Below, in pieces: positions 57,502 through 64,000 of a stretch of DNA of 64,000 nucleotides. Made by a program: the position numbers and the translations under genes. Numbering within the stretch: position 1 is the first letter of the stretch; every line of letters starts with the position of its first letter. This stretch comes from Curvibacter sp. GWA2_64_110 (GTDB lineage Bacteria; Pseudomonadota; Gammaproteobacteria; Burkholderiales; Burkholderiaceae_C). The stretch lies in the NCBI GenBank assembly GCA_001797315.1, contig MGPC01000007.1, positions 160,912-224,911 on the forward strand, read 5' to 3'. The notes below the pieces were generated by a model that saw only the letters and a list, made by a program, of their open reading frames with translations, had not been told where the DNA came from and searched no databases.

Positions 57502-59334
57502 TTACTGCGGTGCCCACTTCAGGGCCACATACAGGCTGCGGCCGGGTGTAGCGTAGTCCTTCACCAGCTGGTAGCGGCTGTCACCCAGGTTGTCGATGCG
57601 CGCCAGCAGGCTCCAGTCCTTGTCGATGCGCCGGCTGGCGTGCAGGTTGAACAGGCTGTAGCCCGGCAGCACCACGGTGTTGGCATCCTCGTCGTAGCGC
57701 GCGCCCGAGAGCTGGACACCGGCCCCCACCAGCCAGGTGCCGGCACGGGTGTCGGCCGCCAGGTTGGCATGGTGGCTGGCGCGGCGCTTGAGCAGCTTGC
57801 CGCTCACGCTGTCGCGCGGCTCCTGCACGTCCAGCGAGGCCTGCAGGTTGACCTCACCCAGCCGTTGCCGCGCTGACAGCGTGACGCCGGTGAATTCGGC
57901 CTGGGCGGTGTTGGCATAACAGCCGGTGGCCGAGGCGCAGGGGCCGGGCGAGGAGAAGGTGATCAGGTTGCTGACCCGGTTGCGGTAGGTCACCAGGCTC
58001 CACTGGCTGCTGCCCTGCGCATAACGCAGGCCCAACTCCTGGTTGACGCTGGTCTCCGCCTGCAGGGTCGAAACACCATAGGCGCTGAAGCGGTGGTACA
58101 GCGTCGGCGCGCGAAAGGCCGAGCCGACTGAGGCGGTGGCGCGCCACTGCGGCGTCAGCGCGAAACCGTAGGCGGCGCTGCCGGTGTCCTGGCCGCCGAA
58201 CTCGCTGTCCTGGTCGTGGCGCAGGTTCATCTGCAGCGAATGCCGGTTGCTGCGCCAGCCATAACCCAGGGCCAGGGCGTCCTGCGCGCGCTCGCGGTTG
58301 ATCGGGTTGGTCGGACGGTTCTCCAGAAAATCGACCTTGCGCTCCAGCGCCGCCGTCAGCAGATGGGCACCGAGGCGGAACTCGTTCTGGAACAGGTAGC
58401 CGTTGAGGCGGGTCATCGTCAGGTAGACCGAGGGCTTGGTTTCGTACTGCGCGCGCGACTCGGTGACGCTGAGCTGCGTGCTGTAGCTGTCGCTCCATTT
58501 GCCACGCCAGTTCAAGCCCTTGGTCTGCAGCAGGTGCATGGCATGGTCGTCCTTGGTCGCCGACGTGTCGTACTGTGCATCCAGGTTGCTGGAGAGCATG
58601 CTGGCCTCCAGCCGGTGCGCGGCATTGAGCTGCCAGCCCAGCCGGCCGCTGAGCGACTCGCTGACATAACCGTCATCGTCGGGGTTCTGGGTCGAGACCG
58701 GACGGGCGTTGAAACCGCTGCTGGCCTCGCGCGCCACGCCCAGCGCGTAATCGAATTGGCCCTCGGCACCGCTGAAGCCGGCCTCCCATTTGCGCGTGCC
58801 GTAGCTGCCCAGGCCGATGCCGGCATAAGGTGCCAACGGCCCCTGACCCTTGCGCGTGAAGATCTGGATCACGCCGCCCAGCGCATCCGAGCCATAGACG
58901 GCGCCAGCGGGGCCACGCACGATTTCAAGCCGCTCGATCTGGGCCAGCGGAATGGCCTCCCAGGGCGCGCCGCCCGTGGACTGGGAATCCACGCGCACGC
59001 CGTCGACGAAAACGGCGGTAAAGCGCGTTTCGGCGCCACGAATGTAGACATCGGTCCGGTTGCCCGGACCGCCGTTACGGATCATTTCAATGCCAGGCAC
59101 GCGCACCAGCACGTCGGCCAGGCCGGTGGCACCACCGCGCTCGATCTCGCTGCGATCGATCACGGTGACATCGGCCACCAGGTCGGCCAGCGGCTGCTCG
59201 GTGCGGGTGGCCGTCACCATGGTTTCCGCCAGCGTGCTGCTGCGGGTCTGTGAATACGAAATGAGCGAAGAAAATGCGGCGGATGCAGCCAGCGCCAGCC
59301 AGGCGAGCCGCTTAGCAATGAGAACAGTTGTCAT
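57502..59334 (-). CDS. btuB: TonB-dependent outer-membrane vitamin B12 receptor (BtuB)
   Basis: Outer-membrane transporter for corrinoids, 610 residues. Signal peptide LIAKRLAWLALAASAAFSSL; TonB box region ETMVTATRTEQPL; plug domain IDRSEIERGGATGLADVLV, GNRTDVYIRGAETR and RLEIVRGPAGAVYGSDALGG; then a 22-strand barrel ending YQLVKDYATPGRSLYVALKW. Size matches E. coli BtuB (614). Start ATG 59334 lacks a strong ribosome site, as expected for riboswitch control. First gene of the run. Confidence 0.95.
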   Translation of the reverse strand: MTTVLIAKRLAWLALAASAAFSSLISYSQTRSSTLAETMVTATRTEQPLADLVADVTVIDRSEIERGGATGLADVLVRVPGIEMIRNGGPGNRTDVYIRGAETRFTAVFVDGVRVDSQSTGGAPWEAIPLAQIERLEIVRGPAGAVYGSDALGGVIQIFTRKGQGPLAPYAGIGLGSYGTRKWEAGFSGAEGQFDYALGVAREASSGFNARPVSTQNPDDDGYVSESLSGRLGWQLNAAHRLEASMLSSNLDAQYDTSATKDDHAMHLLQTKGLNWRGKWSDSYSTQLSVTESRAQYETKPSVYLTMTRLNGYLFQNEFRLGAHLLTAALERKVDFLENRPTNPINRERAQDALALGYGWRSNRHSLQMNLRHDQDSEFGGQDTGSAAYGFALTPQWRATASVGSAFRAPTLYHRFSAYGVSTLQAETSVNQELGLRYAQGSSQWSLVTYRNRVSNLITFSSPGPCASATGCYANTAQAEFTGVTLSARQRLGEVNLQASLDVQEPRDSVSGKLLKRRASHHANLAADTRAGTWLVGAGVQLSGARYDEDANTVVLPGYSLFNLHASRRIDKDWSLLARIDNLGDSRYQLVKDYATPGRSLYVALKWAPQ

Positions 59335-59352
59335 GAGAGAGGAAGAACATGG

Positions 59353-59382
59353 ATGCCCTCCCCGGCTTCCCCGCCAGGGCAT
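59353..59382 (-). promoter_or_regulatory. Expression-platform hairpin downstream of the cobalamin aptamer
   Basis: ATGCCCT (59353-59359 on the plus strand) pairs with AGGGCAT (59376-59382), enclosing a G/C-rich inner stem. It lies between the aptamer and the btuB start and could switch between forms with the B12-bound aptamer. It has no U tract, so effect on translation or Rho action is more likely than simple termination. Confidence 0.5.
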
Positions 59383-59412
59383 GGACGTCACGGCTGCACG
59401 CAGGCGTGCAAC

Positions 59413-59632
59413 CACCGTGTTGGCCGGTATCCGGGCTGGTGGAAACAACCTTCATCGCCTTCCCGGACACTTGATTCACATGTCCAGTGGCTGTTTGATG
59501 AAAGCGGAATCGCGAGCGATTCGTCCACTTACCGTTGCGGGGGCAGCGCAGGTTAGGTTTGCCGGGTTCGGCTCGCCCTCCTGCTTCCCGTTGAACTGCG
59601 GCGTGTGAACCACACCGCAAGCACCAACGGTT
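59413..59632 (-). promoter_or_regulatory. Cobalamin riboswitch (AdoCbl aptamer) upstream of btuB
   Basis: On the minus strand the leader shows the conserved blocks in order: GGGAAGCAGG, GCTGCCCCCGCAACGGTAAG, GCCACTGG, GGGAAGGCGATGAAGGTTG and the B12 box CAGCCCGGATACCGGCC (59422-59438). The expected result is repression of the B12 uptake and salvage run when adenosylcobalamin is plentiful. The aptamer ends about 80 bases before the btuB start. Confidence 0.93.
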
Positions 59633-59680
59633 CAGATTTTACGACTGAAAAGCTTTCGCTAACCCTACAATGCGGGGTCT

Positions 59681-59911
59681 ATGTCGAACCCGACCCAAAT
59701 CGAGCAGCTGATCGAGCGCGTGGAGCGTCTGCTGGTGCGCTACGAGGAATTGCAACGCACCAACGCCCTGCTGGCCGAACAGCTGGAAACCCTGACCAGC
59801 GAGCGTGACTCGCTCAAGTCGCGCCTGAGCGCCGCGCGCGCGCGCGTCGACGCCCTGCTGGAGCGCCTGACGGAAACCGCCGGCGCCGATTCAAACAAGG
59901 GTGGCGCATGA
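59681..59911 (+). CDS. ZapB-like coiled-coil protein (TIGR02449 type)
   Basis: A 76-residue protein, nearly all coiled coil (IEQLIERVERLLVRYEELQR to ARVDALLERLTE). It resembles ZapB-like and TIGR02449 proteins that lie next to zapA and probably help Z-ring assembly. Start at ATG 59681; its stop overlaps the zapA ATG by 4 bp, so they are coupled. Confidence 0.85.
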   Translation: MSNPTQIEQLIERVERLLVRYEELQRTNALLAEQLETLTSERDSLKSRLSAARARVDALLERLTETAGADSNKGGA

Positions 59912-60249
59912 AGCAACTCGAAGTCCAGATCATGGGCCAGAGCTATCTGCTCGGCTGCCCCGAAGGCGGCGAAACCCGCCTGCTCGATGCCGTCGAGCGC
60001 GTCGACTCCGCCATGTGCAAGATCCGCGACGGCGGCAAGGTCAAGGCACGCGACCGCATTGCCGTGCTGGCCTCGCTGAACCTGGCGTTCGACCTGTCGG
60101 ATCGCCCGGCGGCCGCCCCCGCCGCACCGGCAGCGCCCGCCATGGCCGCGTCGTCCACGCCAGCCAGCACGGCCGGACAGGAGGGCGCCATTGCCGCCCT
60201 GCTGCAGCGCCTGGACACCGCGCTGGGCGAAGACGGCCGCCTGATCTGA
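59908..60249 (+). CDS. zapA: Cell division protein ZapA
   Basis: Binds and bundles FtsZ filaments at midcell. 113 residues: N-terminal globular domain KQLEVQIMGQSYLLGCPEGG, LLDAVERVDSAMCKIRDGGK and DRIAVLASLNLAF, then an Ala-rich linker (residues 68-90) and a short helix. ZapA of E. coli is 109. Followed by 6S RNA, as in many proteobacteria. Confidence 0.94.
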   Translation: MKQLEVQIMGQSYLLGCPEGGETRLLDAVERVDSAMCKIRDGGKVKARDRIAVLASLNLAFDLSDRPAAAPAAPAAPAMAASSTPASTAGQEGAIAALLQRLDTALGEDGRLI

Positions 60250-60250
60250 A

Positions 60251-60345
60251 ACACCCCCAGGCTGCGCGCACTTCGTGTCGCTGCGCCCCCCCCTTGCAGG
60301 GGGCAACACCAGTGGCCCGGCATAGCCGGCTCCACGGCGTTTCAC
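60251..60345. repeat. Dispersed GC-rich repeat between zapA and 6S RNA
   Basis: The unit holds CCCCC-TTGCA-GGGGG (a hairpin that may also end zapA transcripts) and the tail CACCAGTGGCCCGGCATAGC then CGGCTCCACGGCGTTTC. I recall this layout as a common Comamonadaceae intergenic repeat. It occupies the place where a short spacer normally lies before ssrS. Confidence 0.6.
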
Positions 60346-60392
60346 GGTTGAATTCATTCTTGGAAAACGCTACCGGCTTGTGCCAGTCGAAC

Positions 60393-60398
60393 TACAAT
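60393..60398 (+). promoter_or_regulatory. -10 element of the 6S RNA promoter
   Basis: TACAAT lies 9-10 bases upstream of the first base of the 6S RNA closing stem. The region 17 bp further upstream (CTACCG at 60370-60375) is a poor -35 match, so the promoter may rely on an extended or UP element. Confidence 0.5.
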
Positions 60399-60407
60399 TC
60401 ACTCTGT

Positions 60408-60574
60408 CTGCAATGCCGCCGGGCTTTATATTTCCTTGAACCAATGCTCATTGAGCCCGGGCTTGGAATATCGCCTGGCAGGTGTGATCATCTCGCGTCA
60501 GATGAACCCGAAGCCTACGCTGACCTCGCCCACCTGAACCCCGGTTCAGGATGCCGGTCCGGTGGCACTTGCAG
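60408..60574 (+). ncRNA. ssrS: 6S RNA
   Basis: Small RNA that binds sigma-70 RNA polymerase in stationary phase. The ends pair: CTGCAATGCCGCCGGGC at the 5' side with GTCCGGTGGCACTTGCAG at the 3' side. Inside, a 3' hairpin CCTGAACCCCGGTTCAGG corresponds to the conserved 3' hairpin of E. coli 6S RNA, and the GCCTGGC..region flanks a central bulge. About 167 nt, in the expected place after zapA. The usual fau/ygfA neighbour is absent; the next gene is a TauE permease. Confidence 0.88.
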
Positions 60575-60697
60575 ACACCTTTACCCAGATCCTTCGCTTT
60601 TCCCAGTCCCTGAACACGTCCCGGGCCGGGGTGCCTGAGCCCCGGCGGCGTGCTGGCGGCTTGTGCCCGACCCGGACACAAGTAGCCAGAGCACCGC

Positions 60698-61501
60698 ATG
60701 ATGTTTCTCGAACCGCAACTGATTCTCGAACTGGCCCTGATGGGTATCTGCGCCGGGTTCCTGGCCGGCCTGCTGGGCATCGGCGGCGGCATGATCATGG
60801 TGCCGTTCATGACCATCATCCTGGAGGCCAAGGGCTTCCCGGCGGACTACGTGGTCAAGATGGCGGTGGCCACCTCGCTGGCCACCATCTGCTTCACGTC
60901 GCTTTCTTCGGTGCGCGCGCACCACAAGCGCGGCGCCGTACTCTGGCCGGTGGCGCGCGTGCTGGCGCCCGGCATCCTGGTCGGCTCGCTCGTCGGCGCG
61001 CAGATCGCGGTGGCCCTGCCGACCCAGATCCTGAGCGTGGTGTTCTCGCTCTTCATCGCCTTCTCGGCCACGCAGATGTTCCTCGACCGCAAGCCCAAGC
61101 CGACGCGCACCCTGCCCGGCACCGCCGGCATGTTCGGCATGGGCAGCGTGATCGGCCTGCTGTCGTCGGTGGTGGGTGCCGGCGGCGCCTTCGTCTCCGT
61201 GCCCTTCATGACCTGGTGCAACATCAAGATCCACCAAGCGGTGGCCACCTCGGCCGCCTTGGGCTTTCCCATCGCCCTGGCCGGCACGCTGGGCTACATC
61301 CTGGCCGGCCGGGCCATGCCCGACATGCCGCCCGGCGCCTTCGGCTACGTCTATGTACCCGGCCTGGTGGTGATCGCCATCGCCAGCATCAGCACCGCCC
61401 CGCTGGGCGCACGCACGGCGCACAGCATGGACATCCGTCCGCTCAAGCGCGCCTTCGCCGTCGTGCTCTACATGCTGGCGGCCTACTTCCTGATGCGTTG
61501 A
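60698..61501 (+). CDS. Sulfite/organosulfonate exporter TauE/SafE family permease
   Basis: Inner-membrane permease, 267 residues with about eight helices. Family signature: MGICAGFLAGLLGIGGGMIM and a second copy GLLSSVVGAGGAFVSVPFMTW, i.e. the paired repeats typical of TauE/SafE. The natural substrate is not known; members move sulfite, sulfoacetate or other anions. Start ATG 60698. Confidence 0.92.
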   Translation: MMFLEPQLILELALMGICAGFLAGLLGIGGGMIMVPFMTIILEAKGFPADYVVKMAVATSLATICFTSLSSVRAHHKRGAVLWPVARVLAPGILVGSLVGAQIAVALPTQILSVVFSLFIAFSATQMFLDRKPKPTRTLPGTAGMFGMGSVIGLLSSVVGAGGAFVSVPFMTWCNIKIHQAVATSAALGFPIALAGTLGYILAGRAMPDMPPGAFGYVYVPGLVVIAIASISTAPLGARTAHSMDIRPLKRAFAVVLYMLAAYFLMR

Positions 61502-61589
61502 ACACGGCCGGCTGATGGGTGGCCGCTGTAAGCCACGCATAATCCGCCACAAATAAGCTCGCACTGAATTTATCGAGGGGACAGTACTC

Positions 61590-62522
61590 ATGCGTATCGC
61601 AATCATCGGCCAGCAGGACTTTGGCAAGGCCGCCCTGGAGGCCTTTGTGGCGCGCGGCGACCAGATCGTCGGCGTGTTCTGCAAACCGGAAAAGCCGGGC
61701 GAAAAACCGGACGCCCTGCGCGCCGCCGCCGAAGGCCTCGGCCTCAAGGTATTCCAGTTCGCCAGCCTCAAGAGCGCTGAGGCCGAGCAGGCCATGCGCG
61801 ACCTGGATGTGGACATCGGCGTCATGGCCTACGTGCTGCAGTTCGCACCGCAGTCCTTCGTGAACATCCCGAAGCACGGCACCATCCAGTACCACCCCTC
61901 GCTGCTGCCCAAGTACCGCGGCCCGTCGTCCATCAACTGGCCGATCGCCCGCGGCGACAGCGAGACCGGCCTGACCATCTTCCGCCCCACCGACGGCCTG
62001 GACGAAGGCCCGGTCATCCTGCAAAAGACCTGCCCCATCGGCCCCGATGCCACGCTGGGCGACGTGTATTTCAATTCGCTGTTCCCGCTCGGCGTGGCTG
62101 CTCTGCTGGAAGCCGCCGACCTGGTGATGGAGGGCAAGCATCAGGAAGTGGCACAGGACGAATCGCAAGCCAGCTACGAGGGCTGGTTCAAGGCCGAGGA
62201 ATCGAAGATCAACTGGGCCAACCACGTGGACCAGGTCTACAACCTGATCCGCGCCTGCAACCCGGCGCCCGGCGCCTGGTGCGAACTGGGCGGCGTGAAG
62301 GTCTCGATCTTCGACTGCCGCAAGCACCCGATCCGCCGCTTTGCCGAGGTGATCGGCAAACCTGGTGAGGTCGTCAAAATCACGGAGACATCGATCTTCA
62401 TCAACGCCCAGGGCGGCCAGATCGAGGTGCTCAAATTGCGTCCCGATGGCGGCAAGAAGATGGAAGCTGGCGAGTTCGCCCGCAGCTGCGGCCTGCAGTC
62501 CGAAAAGAAGAGCAGCGACTGA
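61590..62522 (+). CDS. Formyltransferase-fold enzyme like the hydrolase domain of 10-formyl-THF dehydrogenase
   Basis: 310 residues with the formyltransferase fold and an OB-type C-terminal domain. Active-site motif QYHPSLLPKYRGPSSINWPI, and GLDEGPVILQK. From memory its order and spacing follow the N-terminal domain of ALDH1L1: IIGQQDFGKAALEAF, YEGWFKAEESKINW and LIRACNPAPGAW, rather than Fmt, suggesting hydrolysis of 10-formyl-THF or formyl transfer to a small acceptor. Start ATG 61590 after GAGGGGA. A terminator follows. Confidence 0.85.
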   Translation: MRIAIIGQQDFGKAALEAFVARGDQIVGVFCKPEKPGEKPDALRAAAEGLGLKVFQFASLKSAEAEQAMRDLDVDIGVMAYVLQFAPQSFVNIPKHGTIQYHPSLLPKYRGPSSINWPIARGDSETGLTIFRPTDGLDEGPVILQKTCPIGPDATLGDVYFNSLFPLGVAALLEAADLVMEGKHQEVAQDESQASYEGWFKAEESKINWANHVDQVYNLIRACNPAPGAWCELGGVKVSIFDCRKHPIRRFAEVIGKPGEVVKITETSIFINAQGGQIEVLKLRPDGGKKMEAGEFARSCGLQSEKKSSD

Positions 62523-62554
62523 AGGCGGCCTCGCACCCTGTTTCCGCAACACAC

Positions 62555-62583
62555 GGGCAGCCAGCGGCTGCCTGTTTTGTTTG
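62555..62583 (+). terminator. Rho-independent terminator after the formyltransferase gene
   Basis: GGCAGCC (62556-62562) pairs with GGCTGCC (62566-62572) around a 3-base loop, followed by TGTTTTGTTT. Confidence 0.8.
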
Positions 62584-62924
62584 CGGCTGCGTCAACGACA
62601 GACATAAGAGGCCATTGATGCATAGGACTGTGAAAGTTAATGTTCAAAGTCCGGGCGCAGGAGTAGCATGCAAGGCTTGCGTGCGACAGACAGGGTGCAT
62701 CGAAAAACATGCTGGAGCAGACCGCAACAGCGCTGCGCGCGTACGCAATATCCCCACTCGTAGAAACCCTAGGGACCGCGAAAAATCATGAAAAGTTGAC
62801 CGCAATCAAGAGCAAATTCGCGAGAAAATTTCACAGTAGCAGACGTCGATTGCAGCAAAGTGGTCGAGAGGCTAGCGTCGAGTGATCTGAATCGGCAAAC
62901 GTTCCATCAACAGGAGACAAGAAG
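62584..62924. other. 341-bp gap before tctC-like gene
   Basis: Holds the promoter region of the binding-protein gene. A short open frame at 62709-62885 (58 codons, MLEQTATALRAYAI...) has no good ribosome site; I do not call it. Composition is less GC-rich than flanking genes. CAACAGGAGACAAGAAG just before 62925 holds the ribosome site for the next gene. Confidence 0.4.
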
Positions 62925-63947
62925 ATGAAGAGCTATCAAGCCAAACTGAAAACCAGAGTAGTGGCCGCGGCCGCCACCGTCATCGCTGCGGCCGGGCTGA
63001 GCGCCTCGCTGCCAGCCATGGCGTGGGAGCCGACCAAGCCGGTCGAGTTCGTGGTTCCGGCCGGTACCGGCGGCGGTGCCGACCAGATGGCCCGACTGAT
63101 GCAAGGCATCATCGTCAAGCACAAGCTGATGAACCAGTCCATGATCGTCGTGAACAAGTCGGGCGGTGCCGGCGCCGAGGGCTTCCTCTCGGTCAAGGAA
63201 GCCAAGGGCGATCCGCACAAGATCATCATCACCCTGTCCAACCTGTTCACCACGCCCCTGGCCACTGGTGTTCCCTTCAACTGGAAGGAAATGACGCCCG
63301 TCTCCATGATGGCGCTCGACCAGTTCGTGCTGTGGGTCAATGCCGAAAAGCCGTACAAGACAGCCAAGGAATACATCGACGCAGTAAAGGCCGCTGGCCC
63401 GAACAAGATGAAGATGGGCGGTACCGGCTCCAAGCAGGAAGACCAGATCCTGACCGTTGGTCTGGAAAAGGCCACTGGCACCAAGTTCATCTACGTGCCC
63501 TTCAAAGGCGGCGGCGAGGTGGCAGTGCAACTGGTCGGCGGTCACGTCGACTCCAGCGTGAACAACCCGGCCGAAGCCGTGGCCCAGTGGCGCGCCGGCA
63601 AGCTGCGCGCCCTGTGCGTGTTCGACGACACCCGTCTGCCCTACAAGGCCAAGGTGACCGACACCCAGTCCTGGAACGACATCCCGACCTGCAAGGAAGC
63701 CGGCGTACCGACCGACTACGTCATGCTGCGCGGCATCTTCGCCGCCCCCGGCATCAGCGCCGACCAGCTGAAGTACTACATCGACCTGATGCAGAAGATC
63801 CGTGCCACTCCGGACTGGAAGGAGTACATGGAAAAGGGCGCCTTCAACCAGACCTTCATGACCGGCGCTGACTTCAGCAAGTGGCTCACTACCGCTGAAG
63901 ACAACCACCGCAACCTCATGAAGGAAGCCGGTTTCCTGGCCAAGTAA
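62925..63947 (+). CDS. Tripartite tricarboxylate transporter substrate-binding protein (Bug/TctC family)
   Basis: Periplasmic receptor of the Bug family, much expanded in Burkholderiales. 340 residues; signal peptide VVAAAATVIAAAGLSASLPA cleaved after AMA near residue 33, then the Bug fold with FVVPAGTGGGADQMARLMQ and VVNKSGGAGAEGFL, where carboxylate-binding loops are expected. AGGAGA lies 7 bases upstream of ATG 62925. Ligand unknown. Its 3' end is one arm of the 39-bp inverted repeat at the window edge. No TctA/TctB genes are visible. Confidence 0.93.
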   Translation: MKSYQAKLKTRVVAAAATVIAAAGLSASLPAMAWEPTKPVEFVVPAGTGGGADQMARLMQGIIVKHKLMNQSMIVVNKSGGAGAEGFLSVKEAKGDPHKIIITLSNLFTTPLATGVPFNWKEMTPVSMMALDQFVLWVNAEKPYKTAKEYIDAVKAAGPNKMKMGGTGSKQEDQILTVGLEKATGTKFIYVPFKGGGEVAVQLVGGHVDSSVNNPAEAVAQWRAGKLRALCVFDDTRLPYKAKVTDTQSWNDIPTCKEAGVPTDYVMLRGIFAAPGISADQLKYYIDLMQKIRATPDWKEYMEKGAFNQTFMTGADFSKWLTTAEDNHRNLMKEAGFLAK

Positions 63948-64000
63948 AACAACATCAGCGGGGCCAGGAAACCGGCTTCCTTCATGAGGTTGCGGTGGTT
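63903..64000. repeat. Perfect 39-bp inverted repeat running off the window end
   Basis: Bases 63903-63941 (codons for NHRNLMKEAGFLA of the binding protein) are the exact reverse complement of 63962-64000, separated by 20 bp. The match continues to the last base and may extend beyond. Either a second inverted gene copy, a recent inversion, or an assembly artefact. Confidence 0.85.

Noticed and set aside
62709..62885. 58-codon open frame before the TctC-type gene
   Set aside because: No Shine-Dalgarno site and a low-complexity basic C-terminus; probably chance.

Overview
The window looks like chromosome of a GC-rich betaproteobacterium, most likely Burkholderiales, family Comamonadaceae (Rhodoferax/Polaromonas/Acidovorax type). 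This rests on the gene families (Bug/TctC binding protein, two-gene chromate transporter, coniferyl-type aldehyde dehydrogenase, a zapB-like/zapA/6S RNA block) and on short dispersed repeats of a style I associate with that family. Genus is not resolved. No database search was possible; all assignments come from reading the sequence and from remembered family features.

Layout. 1-2180: tail of a chemotaxis locus (chemoreceptor cut by the window start, CheW). 2448-4586: an IclR regulator divergent from 4-hydroxybenzoate hydroxylase (pobA), with a pair of perfect palindromes between them. 4631-13480: DNA-binding response regulator, small CoA transferase, YgiQ radical SAM protein, MgtC-like membrane protein, coniferyl-aldehyde-type dehydrogenase, split chromate transporter, a 268-bp palindromic element and a DUF2520 protein. 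13508-19447: small conserved genes, a membrane-anchored HD-GYP c-di-GMP phosphodiesterase, a cytosine-deaminase-like enzyme and a 3'-5' exonuclease. 19561-25661: lipoproteins of unknown function and 2,4-dienoyl-CoA reductase (fadH).

25859-38068 reads as an accessory catabolic island: a LysR regulator with two aldo/keto reductases, then a branched-chain-type ABC importer (livF, G, M, H and binding protein), a GMC alcohol oxidase/dehydrogenase, an aldehyde dehydrogenase and a divergent AraC/FeaR-type regulator. The logic is uptake, then alcohol to aldehyde to acid, under an inducer-responsive activator. The substrate is unknown. 38715-44846: aminotransferase, lipoprotein phosphatase, HDOD protein, endonuclease III, a second copy of the 268-bp element and a diguanylate cyclase.

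44863-59334 is one long minus-strand run of fifteen genes for B12 uptake and late assembly (btuB, cobB, a BtuF-like protein, cobU, btuF, btuC, btuD, cobO, bluB, cbiB, cobD, cobQ, cobT, cobS, cobC). Most are joined by 1-8 bp stop/start overlaps and the run is headed by a cobalamin riboswitch. No corrin-ring genes lie in the window, so this looks like salvage plus nucleotide-loop assembly. Divergent from it are a ZapB-like coiled coil, ZapA and the 6S RNA, then a TauE-type permease, a formyl-tetrahydrofolate hydrolase-like enzyme and a TctC-type binding protein. The last 98 bases form a perfect 39-bp inverted repeat that reaches the window edge.

The most interesting signals are the two copies of the 268-bp element, which differ by paired base changes that keep their stems; the insertion of dispersed repeats in frame inside cobQ, cobU and cbiB; and the unexplained palindromes upstream of several genes.
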